Shown: piece by piece, positions 52,948 through 63,055 of the stretch
How the letters are laid out: each line of letters starts with the position of its first letter
How positions within the stretch are numbered: the first letter of the stretch is position 1
NCBI GenBank assembly: GCA_021739635.1
Contig: JAIPBH010000005.1
Location: 124,001-188,000, forward strand
Direction: 5' to 3'
DNA: 64,000 nucleotides
Source: Flavobacteriaceae bacterium
GTDB taxonomy: Bacteria; Bacteroidota; Bacteroidia; Flavobacteriales; Flavobacteriaceae
The notes under the pieces: generated by a model
What the model was told of the DNA's origin: nothing
The model's input: only the letters and a program-made list of their open reading frames with translations
Database searches by the model: none
Translations under genes and position numbers: made by a program

Positions 52948-54050
52948 AACGTTTTATAGGCTTTATTAAAAAGGAATTCTACCATATATTTAGAGATAGA
53001 CGCTCGCTGTTTATACTCTTCGGAATGCCCATTGCACAAATTTTATTGTTTGGTTTTGCTATTACTAATGAAATCAATAATGTGGACATAGCTATTTTAG
53101 ATCATTCCAAAGATGCCACTACCAAAGAAATCATCAACAAAATTGCTTCATCAAAATATTTCAGTATCAAACAAATGGTGAATCGTGAAGCAGATATCGC
53201 TTCAGTTTTTAAAAAAGGACAAGTAAAAGCAGTTCTAAATTTTGAAAAAGATTTCAGTAAAAATCTAATAAAAGAACATAAAGCAACAATTCAAATTATA
53301 ACAGATGCAACAGACCCAAATACAGCAAATACTATAAGCAATTATGTAAATGCCATTCTTCAGAAATATCAAAAAGAATTAAACAAAGACATTACTATGG
53401 TCTATCAAATAGTGCCTGAAACACGTATGGTTTACAATCCAGAATTAAAAAGCGTTTATATGTTTGTTCCAGGTGTGATGACAATTATTCTAATGTTGGT
53501 TTCTGCCATGATGACATCCATTTCTATAACCAGAGAGAAGGAATTAGGTACTATGGAAATTCTCTTGGTATCGCCACTAAAACCCATTCAGGTCATTATA
53601 GGAAAAGTGTTTCCATATATTTTTCTATCCATCATAAACGCAGTAATTATAGTTATGTTGAGCATATTTATCTTTAAAATGCCAGTTCAAGGAAGTCTGT
53701 TTTTACTAGGTTTGGAAAGTATCCTTTTTATAATAAGCGCATTGGCTTTAGGCATTTTAATTTCAACCATTTCAGCAACCCAACAAACAGCGATGATGAT
53801 TTCGTTAATGGGATTAATGCTTCCTGTTATATTATTATCTGGGTTTATTTTTCCTATTTCAAGCATGCCAGTACCACTTCAAGTCATTAGCAATATCATT
53901 CCCGCTAAATGGTTTATCATCATCATTAAAGGCATCATGCTCAAAGGCGTTGGTCTTCAATTTATATGGAAAGAGACCTTGATTTTATTAGGAATGACAG
54001 TGTTTTTTATGGCATTGAGTGTGAAGAAATATAAAATTAGACTCGAATAA
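52944..54050 (+). CDS. ABC-2 type permease, first (YbhS-like)
   Basis: The 368-residue product has one N-terminal membrane helix (about 23-42), a long extracytoplasmic region (about 45-170) and five C-terminal helices from about 172 on, the ABC-2 exporter layout. The family block MMTSISITREKELGTMEILLVSPLKPIQVIIGKVFPYI sits between helices, as in YbhS/YbhR. The N-terminus FIKKEFYHIFRDRRSLFILFGMPIAQILLFG is the classic ABC-2 start. It shares one base with the following permease gene. Confidence 0.92.
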   Translation: MKRFIGFIKKEFYHIFRDRRSLFILFGMPIAQILLFGFAITNEINNVDIAILDHSKDATTKEIINKIASSKYFSIKQMVNREADIASVFKKGQVKAVLNFEKDFSKNLIKEHKATIQIITDATDPNTANTISNYVNAILQKYQKELNKDITMVYQIVPETRMVYNPELKSVYMFVPGVMTIILMLVSAMMTSISITREKELGTMEILLVSPLKPIQVIIGKVFPYIFLSIINAVIIVMLSIFIFKMPVQGSLFLLGLESILFIISALALGILISTISATQQTAMMISLMGLMLPVILLSGFIFPISSMPVPLQVISNIIPAKWFIIIIKGIMLKGVGLQFIWKETLILLGMTVFFMALSVKKYKIRLE

Positions 54051-55171
54051 TGAAAACCATCCTTTACATCGTACAAAAAGAGTTTAAGCAAATTTTTAGA
54101 AATAAAGGAATGCTTCCCATCATTTTTGTTTTGCCCTTATTACAACTCGTTATTTTATCTAATGCAGCCACTTTTGAGGTGAAGCATATTAAATTCGGAT
54201 ATATTGATAAAGATCGTACATCAACATCCAGAGCATTAGTTGAAAAGTTTAATGCTTCAACCTATTTTGACGTGTTAACAAATTTTCCTTCGGAAGCATT
54301 AGCGAGTTCGGCGATGCTTAAAGGTGAAGTAGATGTTGTTTTAGAAATACCCCATTATTTTGAACGTGACTTGCAAAAAGAAAAATACAACACTTTAGGA
54401 GTTACCATTAATGCCATTGATGGTGCAGCGGCTGGTGTTGAAAATGTATATGTTACCCAGATTGTTCAGCGTTTTAATCAGAACTTGAAAGTAGAATTAT
54501 TACAAGTTTCAGACCAACAAATACAGCCCATTACTATTGAAACCATTCCATTATTCTGGTATAATGAGACTTTGAACTATAAAACTTTTATGGTTCCCGG
54601 TATATTGGTTTTACTGGTAACTATGATTACCCTTTTTCTTTCAGGTATGAATATCGTACGCGAAAAAGAAATTGGCACTTTAGAGCAAATCAACGTGACA
54701 CCAATAAAAAAAAGCCAGTTTATCATTGGGAAGCTATTTCCATTTTGGGTCATAGGAATGGGCTTGTTAACCGTTGGTTTAATATTAGCAAAGTTAATAT
54801 TCCATGTTCCAATGCTTGGAAGTTTACCACTCATGTATCTCTACACCTCCATTTATATTTTAGTGATTTTAGGTATTGGTTTATTCATTTCAAATTTTAC
54901 CGAAACACAACAGCAAGCCATGTTTATAGCTTGGTTTTTCACGGTTATTTTTATTTTAATGAGTGGTTTGTTTACACCCATTGAAAGTATGCCCAAATGG
55001 GCTCAACTATTTACAGAGTTTAATCCCATAAAATACTTTGTGGAAGTCATGCGCATGGTCATGCTTAAAGGTTCTGGATTTATGGATATTCTTCCACAAC
55101 TATTAAAAACATTGACTTATGCTGTTATCATGAATGGTTTGGCAGTGTGGCGTTATCGAAAAACAACGTAA
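54050..55171 (+). CDS. ABC-2 type permease, second (YbhR-like)
   Basis: The 373-residue product repeats the ABC-2 layout: N-terminal helix (about 20-40, GMLPIIFVLPLLQLVILSNAATFEV), an extracytoplasmic region and C-terminal helices from about 178, with the block SGMNIVREKEIGTLEQINVTPIKKSQFIIGKLFPFW. It differs from the first permease, so a heterodimer is expected. It ends the operon. The 55172-55306 stretch after it has no gene and no clear hairpin. Confidence 0.92.
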   Translation: MKTILYIVQKEFKQIFRNKGMLPIIFVLPLLQLVILSNAATFEVKHIKFGYIDKDRTSTSRALVEKFNASTYFDVLTNFPSEALASSAMLKGEVDVVLEIPHYFERDLQKEKYNTLGVTINAIDGAAAGVENVYVTQIVQRFNQNLKVELLQVSDQQIQPITIETIPLFWYNETLNYKTFMVPGILVLLVTMITLFLSGMNIVREKEIGTLEQINVTPIKKSQFIIGKLFPFWVIGMGLLTVGLILAKLIFHVPMLGSLPLMYLYTSIYILVILGIGLFISNFTETQQQAMFIAWFFTVIFILMSGLFTPIESMPKWAQLFTEFNPIKYFVEVMRMVMLKGSGFMDILPQLLKTLTYAVIMNGLAVWRYRKTT

Positions 55172-55306
55172 TAGACATTATAATTAACGGCACATATAAT
55201 TTTCGTAGTTCAATAATTGATTAAAACCTTAAAAGAATATTGATAAAAGAAAAGGTATAATCCATTATGTACTTGTTTTACATTTAACATAGAAAGGTAT
55301 GATTAA

Positions 55307-56149
55307 TTATTTTATACGCTCTTTATAAAGAACATTTAAAAGTAATCCTCCAATTATTAAAGTTATTCCTAAAAGACTCCAAAACGTATAAACTTCTTTT
55401 ACCCAAAAAAGACCAATAATAAGTGTAAAAACAACTTCTATGTATTTTAAAGGCGCCACCTGATTTGTAGGTGCCGATTGGAATGCCTTAGTCATATAAA
55501 CCTGTCCATAATATCCAAATACTCCTAAACTGAGTAATAAAACAAGTTGAATTCCATTAGGAGTAACCCAATCATTAATAGATAAAACGCCTCCAACAAT
55601 GGTGGCAATAATCATAAAATAATTTACTACAACAACTGGATGTTCACTTTTCCCAATTTTACTCAAAAGAATATATACAAAACCACTAGATATAGAGGCA
55701 ATTAAAACTAATAAAAGACCATAAGTACTCACATGTGCATCAAAACCTTTTAAAACAACAACGCCTGAAAATGCCATGATAAAAAACAACCATTGCAACG
55801 GTTTAATTTTTTCCTTTAGAAATATTACAGCAAAAATGGCTGCAAAAATTGGGGCGATATAACGTAATGAAACTGCCGTTCCTACAGATAAATATTTGAT
55901 GGATGCGAAGAAAAATGTCATGGAGGTTACACCTACAACACCTCTTAAAATTAATAACTTTTTATTATTTCCATAAATAGGTATTTTCTTTTTAAGAAGA
56001 TATCCAAAGGTGAAAAACAAGGAACTTGCCGATCTAAAAAAAACAATTTGTGGAGCATTTATAGTTGATAAATACTTTACAGTAACATTCATACAAGCAA
56101 ATGCCAACGTACTTATAATCATAAATTTTATGGCATTCTTTATATCCAC
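55307..56149 (-). CDS. EamA/DMT-family transporter
   Basis: The 280-residue product has ten predicted membrane helices and two EamA repeats (about 5-130 and 145-275), as in drug/metabolite transporters. The second repeat has KIGKSEHPVVVVNYFMIIATIVGGVLSI and the end VYTFWSLLGITLIIGGLLLNVL. It begins 18 bases after the agmatine deiminase gene on the same strand, so a role in agmatine, putrescine or related amine movement is possible but unproven. Confidence 0.88.
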   Translation of the reverse strand: MDIKNAIKFMIISTLAFACMNVTVKYLSTINAPQIVFFRSASSLFFTFGYLLKKKIPIYGNNKKLLILRGVVGVTSMTFFFASIKYLSVGTAVSLRYIAPIFAAIFAVIFLKEKIKPLQWLFFIMAFSGVVVLKGFDAHVSTYGLLLVLIASISSGFVYILLSKIGKSEHPVVVVNYFMIIATIVGGVLSINDWVTPNGIQLVLLLSLGVFGYYGQVYMTKAFQSAPTNQVAPLKYIEVVFTLIIGLFWVKEVYTFWSLLGITLIIGGLLLNVLYKERIK

Positions 56150-56167
56150 TATGTCATTTTAAAAATA

Positions 56168-57196
56168 CTAAACAGGTATTTGCTGACTTAAACAATGTAA
56201 GGTTCCAAAACCCCATATTAAATCAATGGCGCTGATGCCAATTACTTCTCTATCTGGAAAACATTCAGCAATACAATTTAACGCCAATCTATCATTCTTA
56301 TCATTAAAAGTCGGGACTAATACGCACTTATTTAAAATAATAAAATTGGCATAACTTGCTGGAATGATTATCCCATCAAATTCCAGTTTTGTTGGCATTG
56401 GTAATTCAACAATTTTGGGGGCTTTGCCATTTTCTAAAACCGCCTTTTTTAGTCGATTTAAATTATCTTGTAAGGCGTTATAATTTTTGCTTTTAGTGTC
56501 TGATTCTACAACTGTTATAATAGTATCTTCATTCACAAAACGGCACAAATCATCTATATGCCCATGCGTATCGTCACCAATAATACCATCTCCAAGCCAA
56601 ATGGTATTTGTAACACCTAGATATTCTTTAAAAATAGCTTCATAATCCTCTTTTGCGAAATCTTTATTTCTAACTTGAATGGTTGGATGTAATAAACATT
56701 CTTCTGAAGTTAGTAATGTGCCTTTACCGTTTACATCGATAGCACCACCTTCAAGAACTACTGGCTTGCCTTTATAAAAAACCTGAGTTGACGGAACATT
56801 TAAATGATTTGCTACTTTTTCTGGCACATGTTTATCTAACTGATAATTTTTATACTTTGCCCAACCATTAAAATTGAAGTTTAAAGCTTCACGTTTTGAA
56901 CCGTTTTTGACAATGATTGGTCCAGAATCACGCATCCAGCTTCTATTGGTTTTATGAATGATATAAGAAACATTTGAAACATTTACATGAGCTATGTTAA
57001 GCATATCATGAACTTTTGATTTTAATTTTTCATCTGCAACTACTAAAAAAACACTTTCAACAAACGCCACTTTTTTAATGAATTCAACAAAAGCCCATTG
57101 AATGGCTCCATATTTTCCTGGCCAATCATTACCATTATGAGGAAAACAAAGTAAAAGACCTTGTTGTTTTTCCCATTCTGCAGGATACCGTCTCAT
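56168..57196 (-). CDS. aguA: Agmatine deiminase
   Basis: AguA hydrolyses agmatine to N-carbamoylputrescine and ammonia. The 342-residue product is a peptidyl-arginine-deiminase-type enzyme with NRSWMRDSGPIIV (about 83-95), VLEGGAIDVNGKGTLLTSEECLL (about 147-169), GDDTHGHIDDLCRFV (about 207-221) and the nucleophile cysteine near the C-terminus in GFGTLHCLSQQIPV. All catalytic blocks are present. Its start overlaps the end of the next gene upstream on this strand (aguB) by four bases. The transporter gene follows 18 bases later. Confidence 0.92.
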   Translation of the reverse strand: MRRYPAEWEKQQGLLLCFPHNGNDWPGKYGAIQWAFVEFIKKVAFVESVFLVVADEKLKSKVHDMLNIAHVNVSNVSYIIHKTNRSWMRDSGPIIVKNGSKREALNFNFNGWAKYKNYQLDKHVPEKVANHLNVPSTQVFYKGKPVVLEGGAIDVNGKGTLLTSEECLLHPTIQVRNKDFAKEDYEAIFKEYLGVTNTIWLGDGIIGDDTHGHIDDLCRFVNEDTIITVVESDTKSKNYNALQDNLNRLKKAVLENGKAPKIVELPMPTKLEFDGIIIPASYANFIILNKCVLVPTFNDKNDRLALNCIAECFPDREVIGISAIDLIWGFGTLHCLSQQIPV

Positions 57197-58083
57197 GAGT
57201 CTATAGCGCGTTTAGTGATATCTCCAAACGCATCAATACGTCTGTCTCTAAAAAATGGCCAATTTTGACGTACATTTTCTTGTAAATCTAAATCTACTTC
57301 AGCAATGAGTATTTCTTCTTTATCATGTGATGCTTGCGCTAAAATTTCGCCTTGAGGACCAGCAATAAAAGATGCTCCCCAAAACTGAATACCGTCTGTA
57401 TTTGGTAAATATTTTTCTAAACCAATTCTGTTAGCAGCTGCAACATATATTCCATTTGCAACAGCATGCCCTTTCATCACATTCATCCAGGCACCATATT
57501 GATTGTCTCCGTATTGTTCTTTTTCTTTTGGATGCCATCCAATTGCTGTTGGATAAAATAAAACTTCTGCACCTTTCAATGCAGTTAGTCTGGCAGCTTC
57601 CGGATACCATTGATCCCAGCAAATAAGGACTCCAACATTCCCTTTTTTAGTAGCATTTGATTTAAAACCTAAGTCACCTGGTGTAAAATAAAATTTTTCA
57701 TAAAAATGAGGATCATCTGGAATATGCATTTTGCGGTATAAGCCAGCTTCAGAGCCATCGGTATCTAAAATATAGGCGCTATTGTGATATATTCCTGCCA
57801 TACGTTTTTCAAAAAAAGGAACGATAATAACAACCCCTAATTCTTTAGCTAAAGCGCTAAAGGCATCAAATGATGTACTGTAAAGTGGTTCTGCTAATGC
57901 AAAATTATCGGTGTCTTCACTCTGACAAAAGTAATGACTACTATAAAGTTCAGGTAATGAAATAACTTCTGCTCCTTTTTTAGCAGCATCTTTAACCCAA
58001 CTCAAACATTTTTTTAAATTGTTTTCAGGCTTATCATTTAAGTTAAGCTGAATAACAGCAATTTTATAGGTTCTTTTTCCCAT
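57193..58083 (-). CDS. aguB: N-carbamoylputrescine amidase
   Basis: AguB is the nitrilase-superfamily enzyme that turns N-carbamoylputrescine into putrescine, CO2 and ammonia. The 296-residue product has the catalytic triad E45 (SLPELYSSHYF), K118 (YRKMHIPDD) and C155 (VLICWDQWYPE). The block KFYFTPGDLGF is also typical. Fused translation with aguA is implied by the four-base overlap. A minus-strand -7 box (TATTTTTG, 58102-58109) lies 19 bases before the ATG. No arginine decarboxylase gene is in the window. Confidence 0.94.
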   Translation of the reverse strand: MGKRTYKIAVIQLNLNDKPENNLKKCLSWVKDAAKKGAEVISLPELYSSHYFCQSEDTDNFALAEPLYSTSFDAFSALAKELGVVIIVPFFEKRMAGIYHNSAYILDTDGSEAGLYRKMHIPDDPHFYEKFYFTPGDLGFKSNATKKGNVGVLICWDQWYPEAARLTALKGAEVLFYPTAIGWHPKEKEQYGDNQYGAWMNVMKGHAVANGIYVAAANRIGLEKYLPNTDGIQFWGASFIAGPQGEILAQASHDKEEILIAEVDLDLQENVRQNWPFFRDRRIDAFGDITKRAIDS

Positions 58084-58155
58084 GTGTTAAGATTAAGAAT
58101 ACAAAAATAGGTATTTAGATTAGAATAGAAACTTTGAAATTAAAATTCAGAGATT

Positions 58156-59706
58156 TTACCAATCAATAGGTCTATAATCTTTCAAGAATTTACCACACCA
58201 ATGTTTACCAGTATTAATACCATCAAAAAGTGGATCCATAACTCGGGCTGCGCCATCAACAATATCTAGTGGTGGTTGAAAATCATGCACTTCAGCTTTA
58301 TGTTTTGCTAAATCTACCGGATCTTCGTCGGTTACCCAACCAGTATCTACAGCATTGATATAGATTCCATATTTTGATAAATCATCGGAAGCCGTATGGG
58401 TTAACATATTTAAAGCTGCTTTTGCCATATTGGTGTGTGGATGCCTAGAAGCTTTGAAAAAGCGATGAAATTTTCCTTCCATAGCCGTTACGTTAATAAT
58501 ATGTTTTTGGCCTGTATTGTCTTTCTTCATAATTTCTGAAAGACGATTGCACAACACAAAAGGAGCCACAGAATTTACTAATTGCACTTCAATCATTTCG
58601 GTAGTTTCAATTTCACCAAGTTTTAATCGCCAACTATTTGTTTTACGCAAATCAACCTGTTGTAAATCAGCATCTAATTGTCCTTCCGGAAAAACCTCTT
58701 TAGACACTAAAGTATTATCAAAACTATATGGTATTTGAGATAATTTAGCCGATGCTCTTAACCCTATTCCAGGTTCTGGTCCATGCCAAGTTACAGGCAT
58801 ATTTTGGTTTGTAGACGCTGTTGATGTTAATGCTTTTAATTCTTGCAAACAATGATTATGGTCTGAAAGTAAATCTTTAGCAAATTTTGGTAAAGATTCT
58901 ATAGGTTGTTCTTCATTCTGCATTAAATGCGCATAAAAACCAGCAGGTCTTCTCACTGTTTGAGCTGCATTATTAATAAGAATATCTAAACGGTCATATT
59001 TTTGTTCAATAAAATTACAGAAGATTTCAACGCTTGGTATATGCCTTAAATCTAATCCATGAATTTTCAATCTGTGTCCCCATTCTGTAAAATCGGCTTC
59101 TTTTGAAAAACGCAAAGCAGAATCTACAGGAAAACGCGTTGTGGCAACTACAGTTGCTCCTGCACGTAAACACATTAAAGTAATGTGGTATCCAATTTTT
59201 AATCGAGAACCTGTAATAACTGCTACTTGACCTCTTAAATCGGCTGTTTGAAAACGCTTTGCATAGTTAAAATCTCCACAATCTGCACACATAGTATCAT
59301 AAAAATGGTGCAATTTTGTAAACTCGGCTTTACAGACATAACAGTTTCTAGGTGTTTGTAATTCTAATGTTTCTTTATTGGTTAATTCTGCTGCCGATAA
59401 TAATTTTGGTGCCTGAAATATGATAGATTCTCTAGCACTTCTTATTCCAGTTTCTTTTCTTGCTGTTCTGTCTTTCGCTGCTTGCTTTCTACGTTCGGCT
59501 TTTTTTGCGTCTTTTTTCCATTTCTCAAATTCCTGCTTATTAGGACGTGATAATTGTCCGGAAGCTTTAATTAAAGCTATTCGTTTTTCTTCAGGGATTT
59601 CAAAAATTTGATTAGAATTAGAAACTAAACGTTCTAAAATATCAATGCATTTATTGATTTCTTCAGAAGAAATTTCAGATTCCGACTTCATATTCTCATT
59701 AATCAT
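58156..59706 (-). CDS. SDR-family protein with zinc-ribbon-like N-terminus
   Basis: The 516-residue product has three parts. Residues about 55-92 are a highly charged helix. Residues 120-150 hold a CxxC pair (C122/C125) and a second (C140/C143), which suggests a zinc ribbon. From about 158 on there is a Rossmann SDR domain: [15 protein letters not shown] (165-173 cofactor loop), [12 protein letters not shown], and [11 protein letters not shown] near the C-terminus. The usual YxxxK is replaced by TNMAKAALN, so the tyrosine is missing and normal dehydrogenase activity is doubtful. A strong promoter lies just upstream (59735-59767). The biological role is unknown. Confidence 0.85.
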   Translation of the reverse strand: MINENMKSESEISSEEINKCIDILERLVSNSNQIFEIPEEKRIALIKASGQLSRPNKQEFEKWKKDAKKAERRKQAAKDRTARKETGIRSARESIIFQAPKLLSAAELTNKETLELQTPRNCYVCKAEFTKLHHFYDTMCADCGDFNYAKRFQTADLRGQVAVITGSRLKIGYHITLMCLRAGATVVATTRFPVDSALRFSKEADFTEWGHRLKIHGLDLRHIPSVEIFCNFIEQKYDRLDILINNAAQTVRRPAGFYAHLMQNEEQPIESLPKFAKDLLSDHNHCLQELKALTSTASTNQNMPVTWHGPEPGIGLRASAKLSQIPYSFDNTLVSKEVFPEGQLDADLQQVDLRKTNSWRLKLGEIETTEMIEVQLVNSVAPFVLCNRLSEIMKKDNTGQKHIINVTAMEGKFHRFFKASRHPHTNMAKAALNMLTHTASDDLSKYGIYINAVDTGWVTDEDPVDLAKHKAEVHDFQPPLDIVDGAARVMDPLFDGINTGKHWCGKFLKDYRPIDW

Positions 59707-59734
59707 AACAAAACATTATAGATATAAAAAAGTG

Positions 59735-59767
59735 CAAAATTAGTTTAATTTCTATCTAAAAAGCAAA
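59735..59767 (-). promoter_or_regulatory. Promoter of the SDR-ribbon gene
   Basis: On the minus strand, TTTG (59764-59767) is followed after 21 bases by TAATTTTG (59735-59742). Both elements fit the Bacteroidota consensus with a standard spacer. It lies directly after the stop of the upstream transporter gene. Confidence 0.65.
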
Positions 59768-60673
59768 CTATCTTAAAGTTCTAAAATTTTTCTTTGAATT
59801 AATAAAATAAACACCTGTTAATAATATGGCTGCTGCTAAAATAGATTGTCCAGTAATTTTTTCATCTAAAACATACCAGCCTAAAAGCAAAGCTATCACT
59901 GGGTTTACATAGGCTGATGTTGAAACTTTTTCGGTAGAAACTACTTTAAGTAAATAATTGAAAGAGGTAAAAGCAACAATACTGCCAAATAAAATTAAAA
60001 GAATCATGGATAATTTAACAGAAGGATTCCACAACATAGGAGATAACCATTCTTCACCAATAATAAAACTCGCCATAAAAAGTAATATGCCACCTGAAAT
60101 CATTTGATAACCTGTGTTTATGAAGAAATTTGAAGGTAGCTCTGCTTTTGCAACAAAAAGGCTACCAAAACTCCAACTGATTACGCAAGTAAAAATCATG
60201 ATGATTCCTATAACGCTGTTTTCTTGGTAAACCAACTGTTTTTGGCTCACCAATAAATACATACCTATAATTCCTAAAATAATTCCAATAATTGATGACG
60301 TTTTTATTTTTTTTCCATCAATCATTCGCATCATAATTAATACCATTAATGGTTGAACTGATGCTTCTAAAGCTCCAAAACCACTATCAACAAACTTAAG
60401 AGCCCAAACAAAGACACCATTCCCATAAGCTAAAAACAAAAAGCCTGCTATGATACTATTAATAAGTTGCTTTTTATTTATTGCTAAACTTAACTTCATT
60501 GCCTTTGCAATTCCAAAAATTAATAACCCAGCGGTTATAAAGCGAATAGATGCTAAAAAAAGTGGAGAAATTTGAGTGACTGCTATTTTGTTTAATAAAT
60601 AGGTTGAACCCCAAATAACATAAATAGCAAAAAAAGCCAGAATAATAAGTATTGTTTTACGAGGTAAATTCAT
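59768..60673 (-). CDS. EamA/DMT-family transporter
   Basis: The 301-residue product has ten predicted membrane helices in two EamA repeats, with YVIWGSTYLLNKIAVTQISPLFLASIRFITAGLLIF near the start and TSAYVNPVIALLLGWYVLDEKITGQSILAAAILLTGVYFINS near the end. This is the RhaT/YdcZ-like drug/metabolite group; the pattern with GSTYL at the first helix resembles the amino-acid-metabolite exporters. It is a different branch from the transporter at 55307. No operon partner is evident. Confidence 0.88.
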   Translation of the reverse strand: MNLPRKTILIILAFFAIYVIWGSTYLLNKIAVTQISPLFLASIRFITAGLLIFGIAKAMKLSLAINKKQLINSIIAGFLFLAYGNGVFVWALKFVDSGFGALEASVQPLMVLIMMRMIDGKKIKTSSIIGIILGIIGMYLLVSQKQLVYQENSVIGIIMIFTCVISWSFGSLFVAKAELPSNFFINTGYQMISGGILLFMASFIIGEEWLSPMLWNPSVKLSMILLILFGSIVAFTSFNYLLKVVSTEKVSTSAYVNPVIALLLGWYVLDEKITGQSILAAAILLTGVYFINSKKNFRTLR

Positions 60674-60754
60674 GTAATCTGTTTGTATAAATTAAACCTC
60701 GTTAAAATTTCTGTAACAATTTGAGAGTCTGTTGATTAAATATTTAAAAAATAT

Positions 60755-61207
60755 TTAAATCTTTTTAACACGAACGGCATTCATACCTTTTTGCCCACGT
60801 TCAAGCTCATAGGTAACTTTGTCGTTTTCTTGAATAGCATCAATTAAACCACTTATATGAACAAAATATTTTTCTTGTGAAGTTGAATCAATAATGAATC
60901 CGAAGCCTTTAGATTTATCAAAAAATGAAACTTTTCCTTGCTTTTCTGCAACAACTTCTTCTTCTCTATGTTCTTTTTTTGGAATACCAATTTCTATACT
61001 TTCTGCTTCTACTTTTATTTTCATAGAAGGATCTGGTGGCGTATCAGTCAAATTACCATTATAATCTACATAAGCAAATTGAATTCCTTGTGGGTTTTCT
61101 TTAGATTCCGCTTTTCTAGCATCTTTTTTCTTTTGCTTATCTTCACGCTTCTTTAAGCGTTTTTTTTCTTTTTCAATTTTGTTAAATGTGACTTGAGATT
61201 TTGCCAT
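60755..61207 (-). CDS. Cold-shock-domain protein with charged N-terminal extension
   Basis: The 150-residue product has a lysine-rich helical N-terminus (about 1-40: KIEKEKKRLKKREDKQKKKDARKAE), a linker, and a cold-shock domain (about 88-150) with the RNA-binding motifs KGFGFI (RNP1) and YFVHIS (RNP2). Classical CspA proteins are about 70 residues, so the extension roughly doubles the length. Such proteins are common in Bacteroidota and should bind single-stranded RNA. It is transcribed separately from the helicase behind it. Confidence 0.9.
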   Translation of the reverse strand: MAKSQVTFNKIEKEKKRLKKREDKQKKKDARKAESKENPQGIQFAYVDYNGNLTDTPPDPSMKIKVEAESIEIGIPKKEHREEEVVAEKQGKVSFFDKSKGFGFIIDSTSQEKYFVHISGLIDAIQENDKVTYELERGQKGMNAVRVKKI

Positions 61208-61397
61208 TACTACTTATTTCCTGTTTTTAAGTTATTATATAATTGCAGTGAATTTAATTTTTATTTAAATCTTGAACAAGAAAATTTAAGAATTGAAAAA
61301 AATATAAAAATTGCCTTAACATGCTAATTTGCTGTAAAGATAATTAATTTTTAAGTAAGAAAAAATTAGTAATAAAAATTTAAATTGAAGTTAAAAA

Positions 61398-62948
61398 TTA
61401 ATCTTTTGGGGCAAATCCATTTATAGATTCAAAAACTTCATCAAAATTAGTTCTTATGTAAGCATTTAGTTTTTTTCGGTATTCACCTTTTAACCATTCA
61501 ACAAAGTTAAAGGTGCTTTTACTGATACATTTTGTGTAGCGATTTATTCTGAAATCAATATCTTCACCCAGCATTTTTGCTAATCCTAATGCATCATAAA
61601 CATCTTCACTGTTTTCAATACAAATTTTAGCATGTTGCTCTATGGAGCGTTCTAAAACTACTTTTGATGATTCGCCATTTCTTATAGAAGCCACATAGGT
61701 TTCATGCACATTAAAAGAAACATCTTTTGATTTTGCAAATTCATCTCTTAATGCTTTGGGCATTTCATACCTAAAATTACTTTCAAGTTCTTCATCACCT
61801 AATAAAGAATCTAGATAATAATTAGGAGATTTAAAAATACGTTGCCAGTCTAAACTATCACCCCAAGGACCAAAACGATAAAAATTATTACCTAAATCTA
61901 TAACATCAAAAGTTTTTTTATTTTTTAAAATACGTGAACCACGACCAATCATTTGATAATATAGGGTTAATGACTTGGTTGCTCTGTTTAAAATAATGCT
62001 TTCAACGGTTGGCTCATCAAAACCAGTTGTTAAAATACTAACTGATGTTAAAATGGCATCAGGTGTTTTTTTAAACCATCTTAAAATTAAAGCGCGTTCT
62101 TTTTTTGTATTGGTATTATCTAAATGCGCAATGGGATAACCAGCTGCTCTAAAAGTATCATACACATGTAAAGATGTATTAATACCATTATTAAAAATAA
62201 GTGTTTTTTTGCCTTTAGAACGTTCTTCATATGCGTTTAACAACTTAGTAAGCATATCATTATCAGTATATAAATCTTCAGAAGATTTAACTGTATAATC
62301 ACCATTGGCGCCAACAACTAAAGATGTTAAACCAACATTATAAGTAAACATTTCAGCACGTGCTAAAAACCCATTTTGTATGAGTGATTCAATGGTTTCT
62401 CCAACAATTAATTCATCGTAATTGTCGGTCATTGGCAATTCAATACTAGAACTTAATGGCGTTGCTGTTACACCTAAAACAAAAGATTTACTAAAAAATT
62501 TAAAGAGTTTGGTGAATGAATTATAATGAGCTTCATCAATAATAACTAAACCAATATCAGAAATATCTAATTTATTATCGTTAAGCCTGTTATTTAAAGT
62601 TTCAACCATAGCAACAAAACAACTGTATTGGCCTTGATCATCTAATTTTGCCTTGCTGTCAATAACTTTATTGATAACTCCAAATTCAGTAAGAACAGAT
62701 GATGTTTGCTTGCATAGTTCTATACGATGCGTCATCACCAATACTTTTTTATTGTGATGCTTTAAATATTGCCGAACAATTTCAGAAAAAATAACCGTTT
62801 TTCCGCCACCAGTTGGTAATTGATAAAGTAAGTGATAGTCTTCTGGAGCTTCTTCAAATAATTTAAAAATTTGATTGATAGCTCCTTTTTGATAACTGTA
62901 TAAATCCTTACCAACTTTACGTTCTTCTAATTCTGTTTGTTTTGACAT
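61398..62948 (-). CDS. DEAH-box SF2 helicase
   Basis: The 516-residue product has Walker A LPTGGGKT (44-51), motif II DEAH (138-141), motif III GVTATP, and motif VI QMIGRGSRI, the set of a superfamily 2 DNA/RNA helicase of the type I restriction HsdR/RadD-like group. The 365-516 tail is not recognised. RadD of E. coli is of similar size and takes part in DNA repair; this may be the local equivalent. A minus-strand -7 box (TATTTTTG, 62969-62976) lies just upstream. Confidence 0.88.
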   Translation of the reverse strand: MSKQTELEERKVGKDLYSYQKGAINQIFKLFEEAPEDYHLLYQLPTGGGKTVIFSEIVRQYLKHHNKKVLVMTHRIELCKQTSSVLTEFGVINKVIDSKAKLDDQGQYSCFVAMVETLNNRLNDNKLDISDIGLVIIDEAHYNSFTKLFKFFSKSFVLGVTATPLSSSIELPMTDNYDELIVGETIESLIQNGFLARAEMFTYNVGLTSLVVGANGDYTVKSSEDLYTDNDMLTKLLNAYEERSKGKKTLIFNNGINTSLHVYDTFRAAGYPIAHLDNTNTKKERALILRWFKKTPDAILTSVSILTTGFDEPTVESIILNRATKSLTLYYQMIGRGSRILKNKKTFDVIDLGNNFYRFGPWGDSLDWQRIFKSPNYYLDSLLGDEELESNFRYEMPKALRDEFAKSKDVSFNVHETYVASIRNGESSKVVLERSIEQHAKICIENSEDVYDALGLAKMLGEDIDFRINRYTKCISKSTFNFVEWLKGEYRKKLNAYIRTNFDEVFESINGFAPKD

Positions 62949-63055
62949 GCTTCAATTTTGACCGCTTGCAAAAATAACACCTTTAAAGGGTTTATAACGA
63001 ATGATTTTAAATTTTGTGCAGATTATTTTTAAAGTATTAAGAAACTTATACTTAA

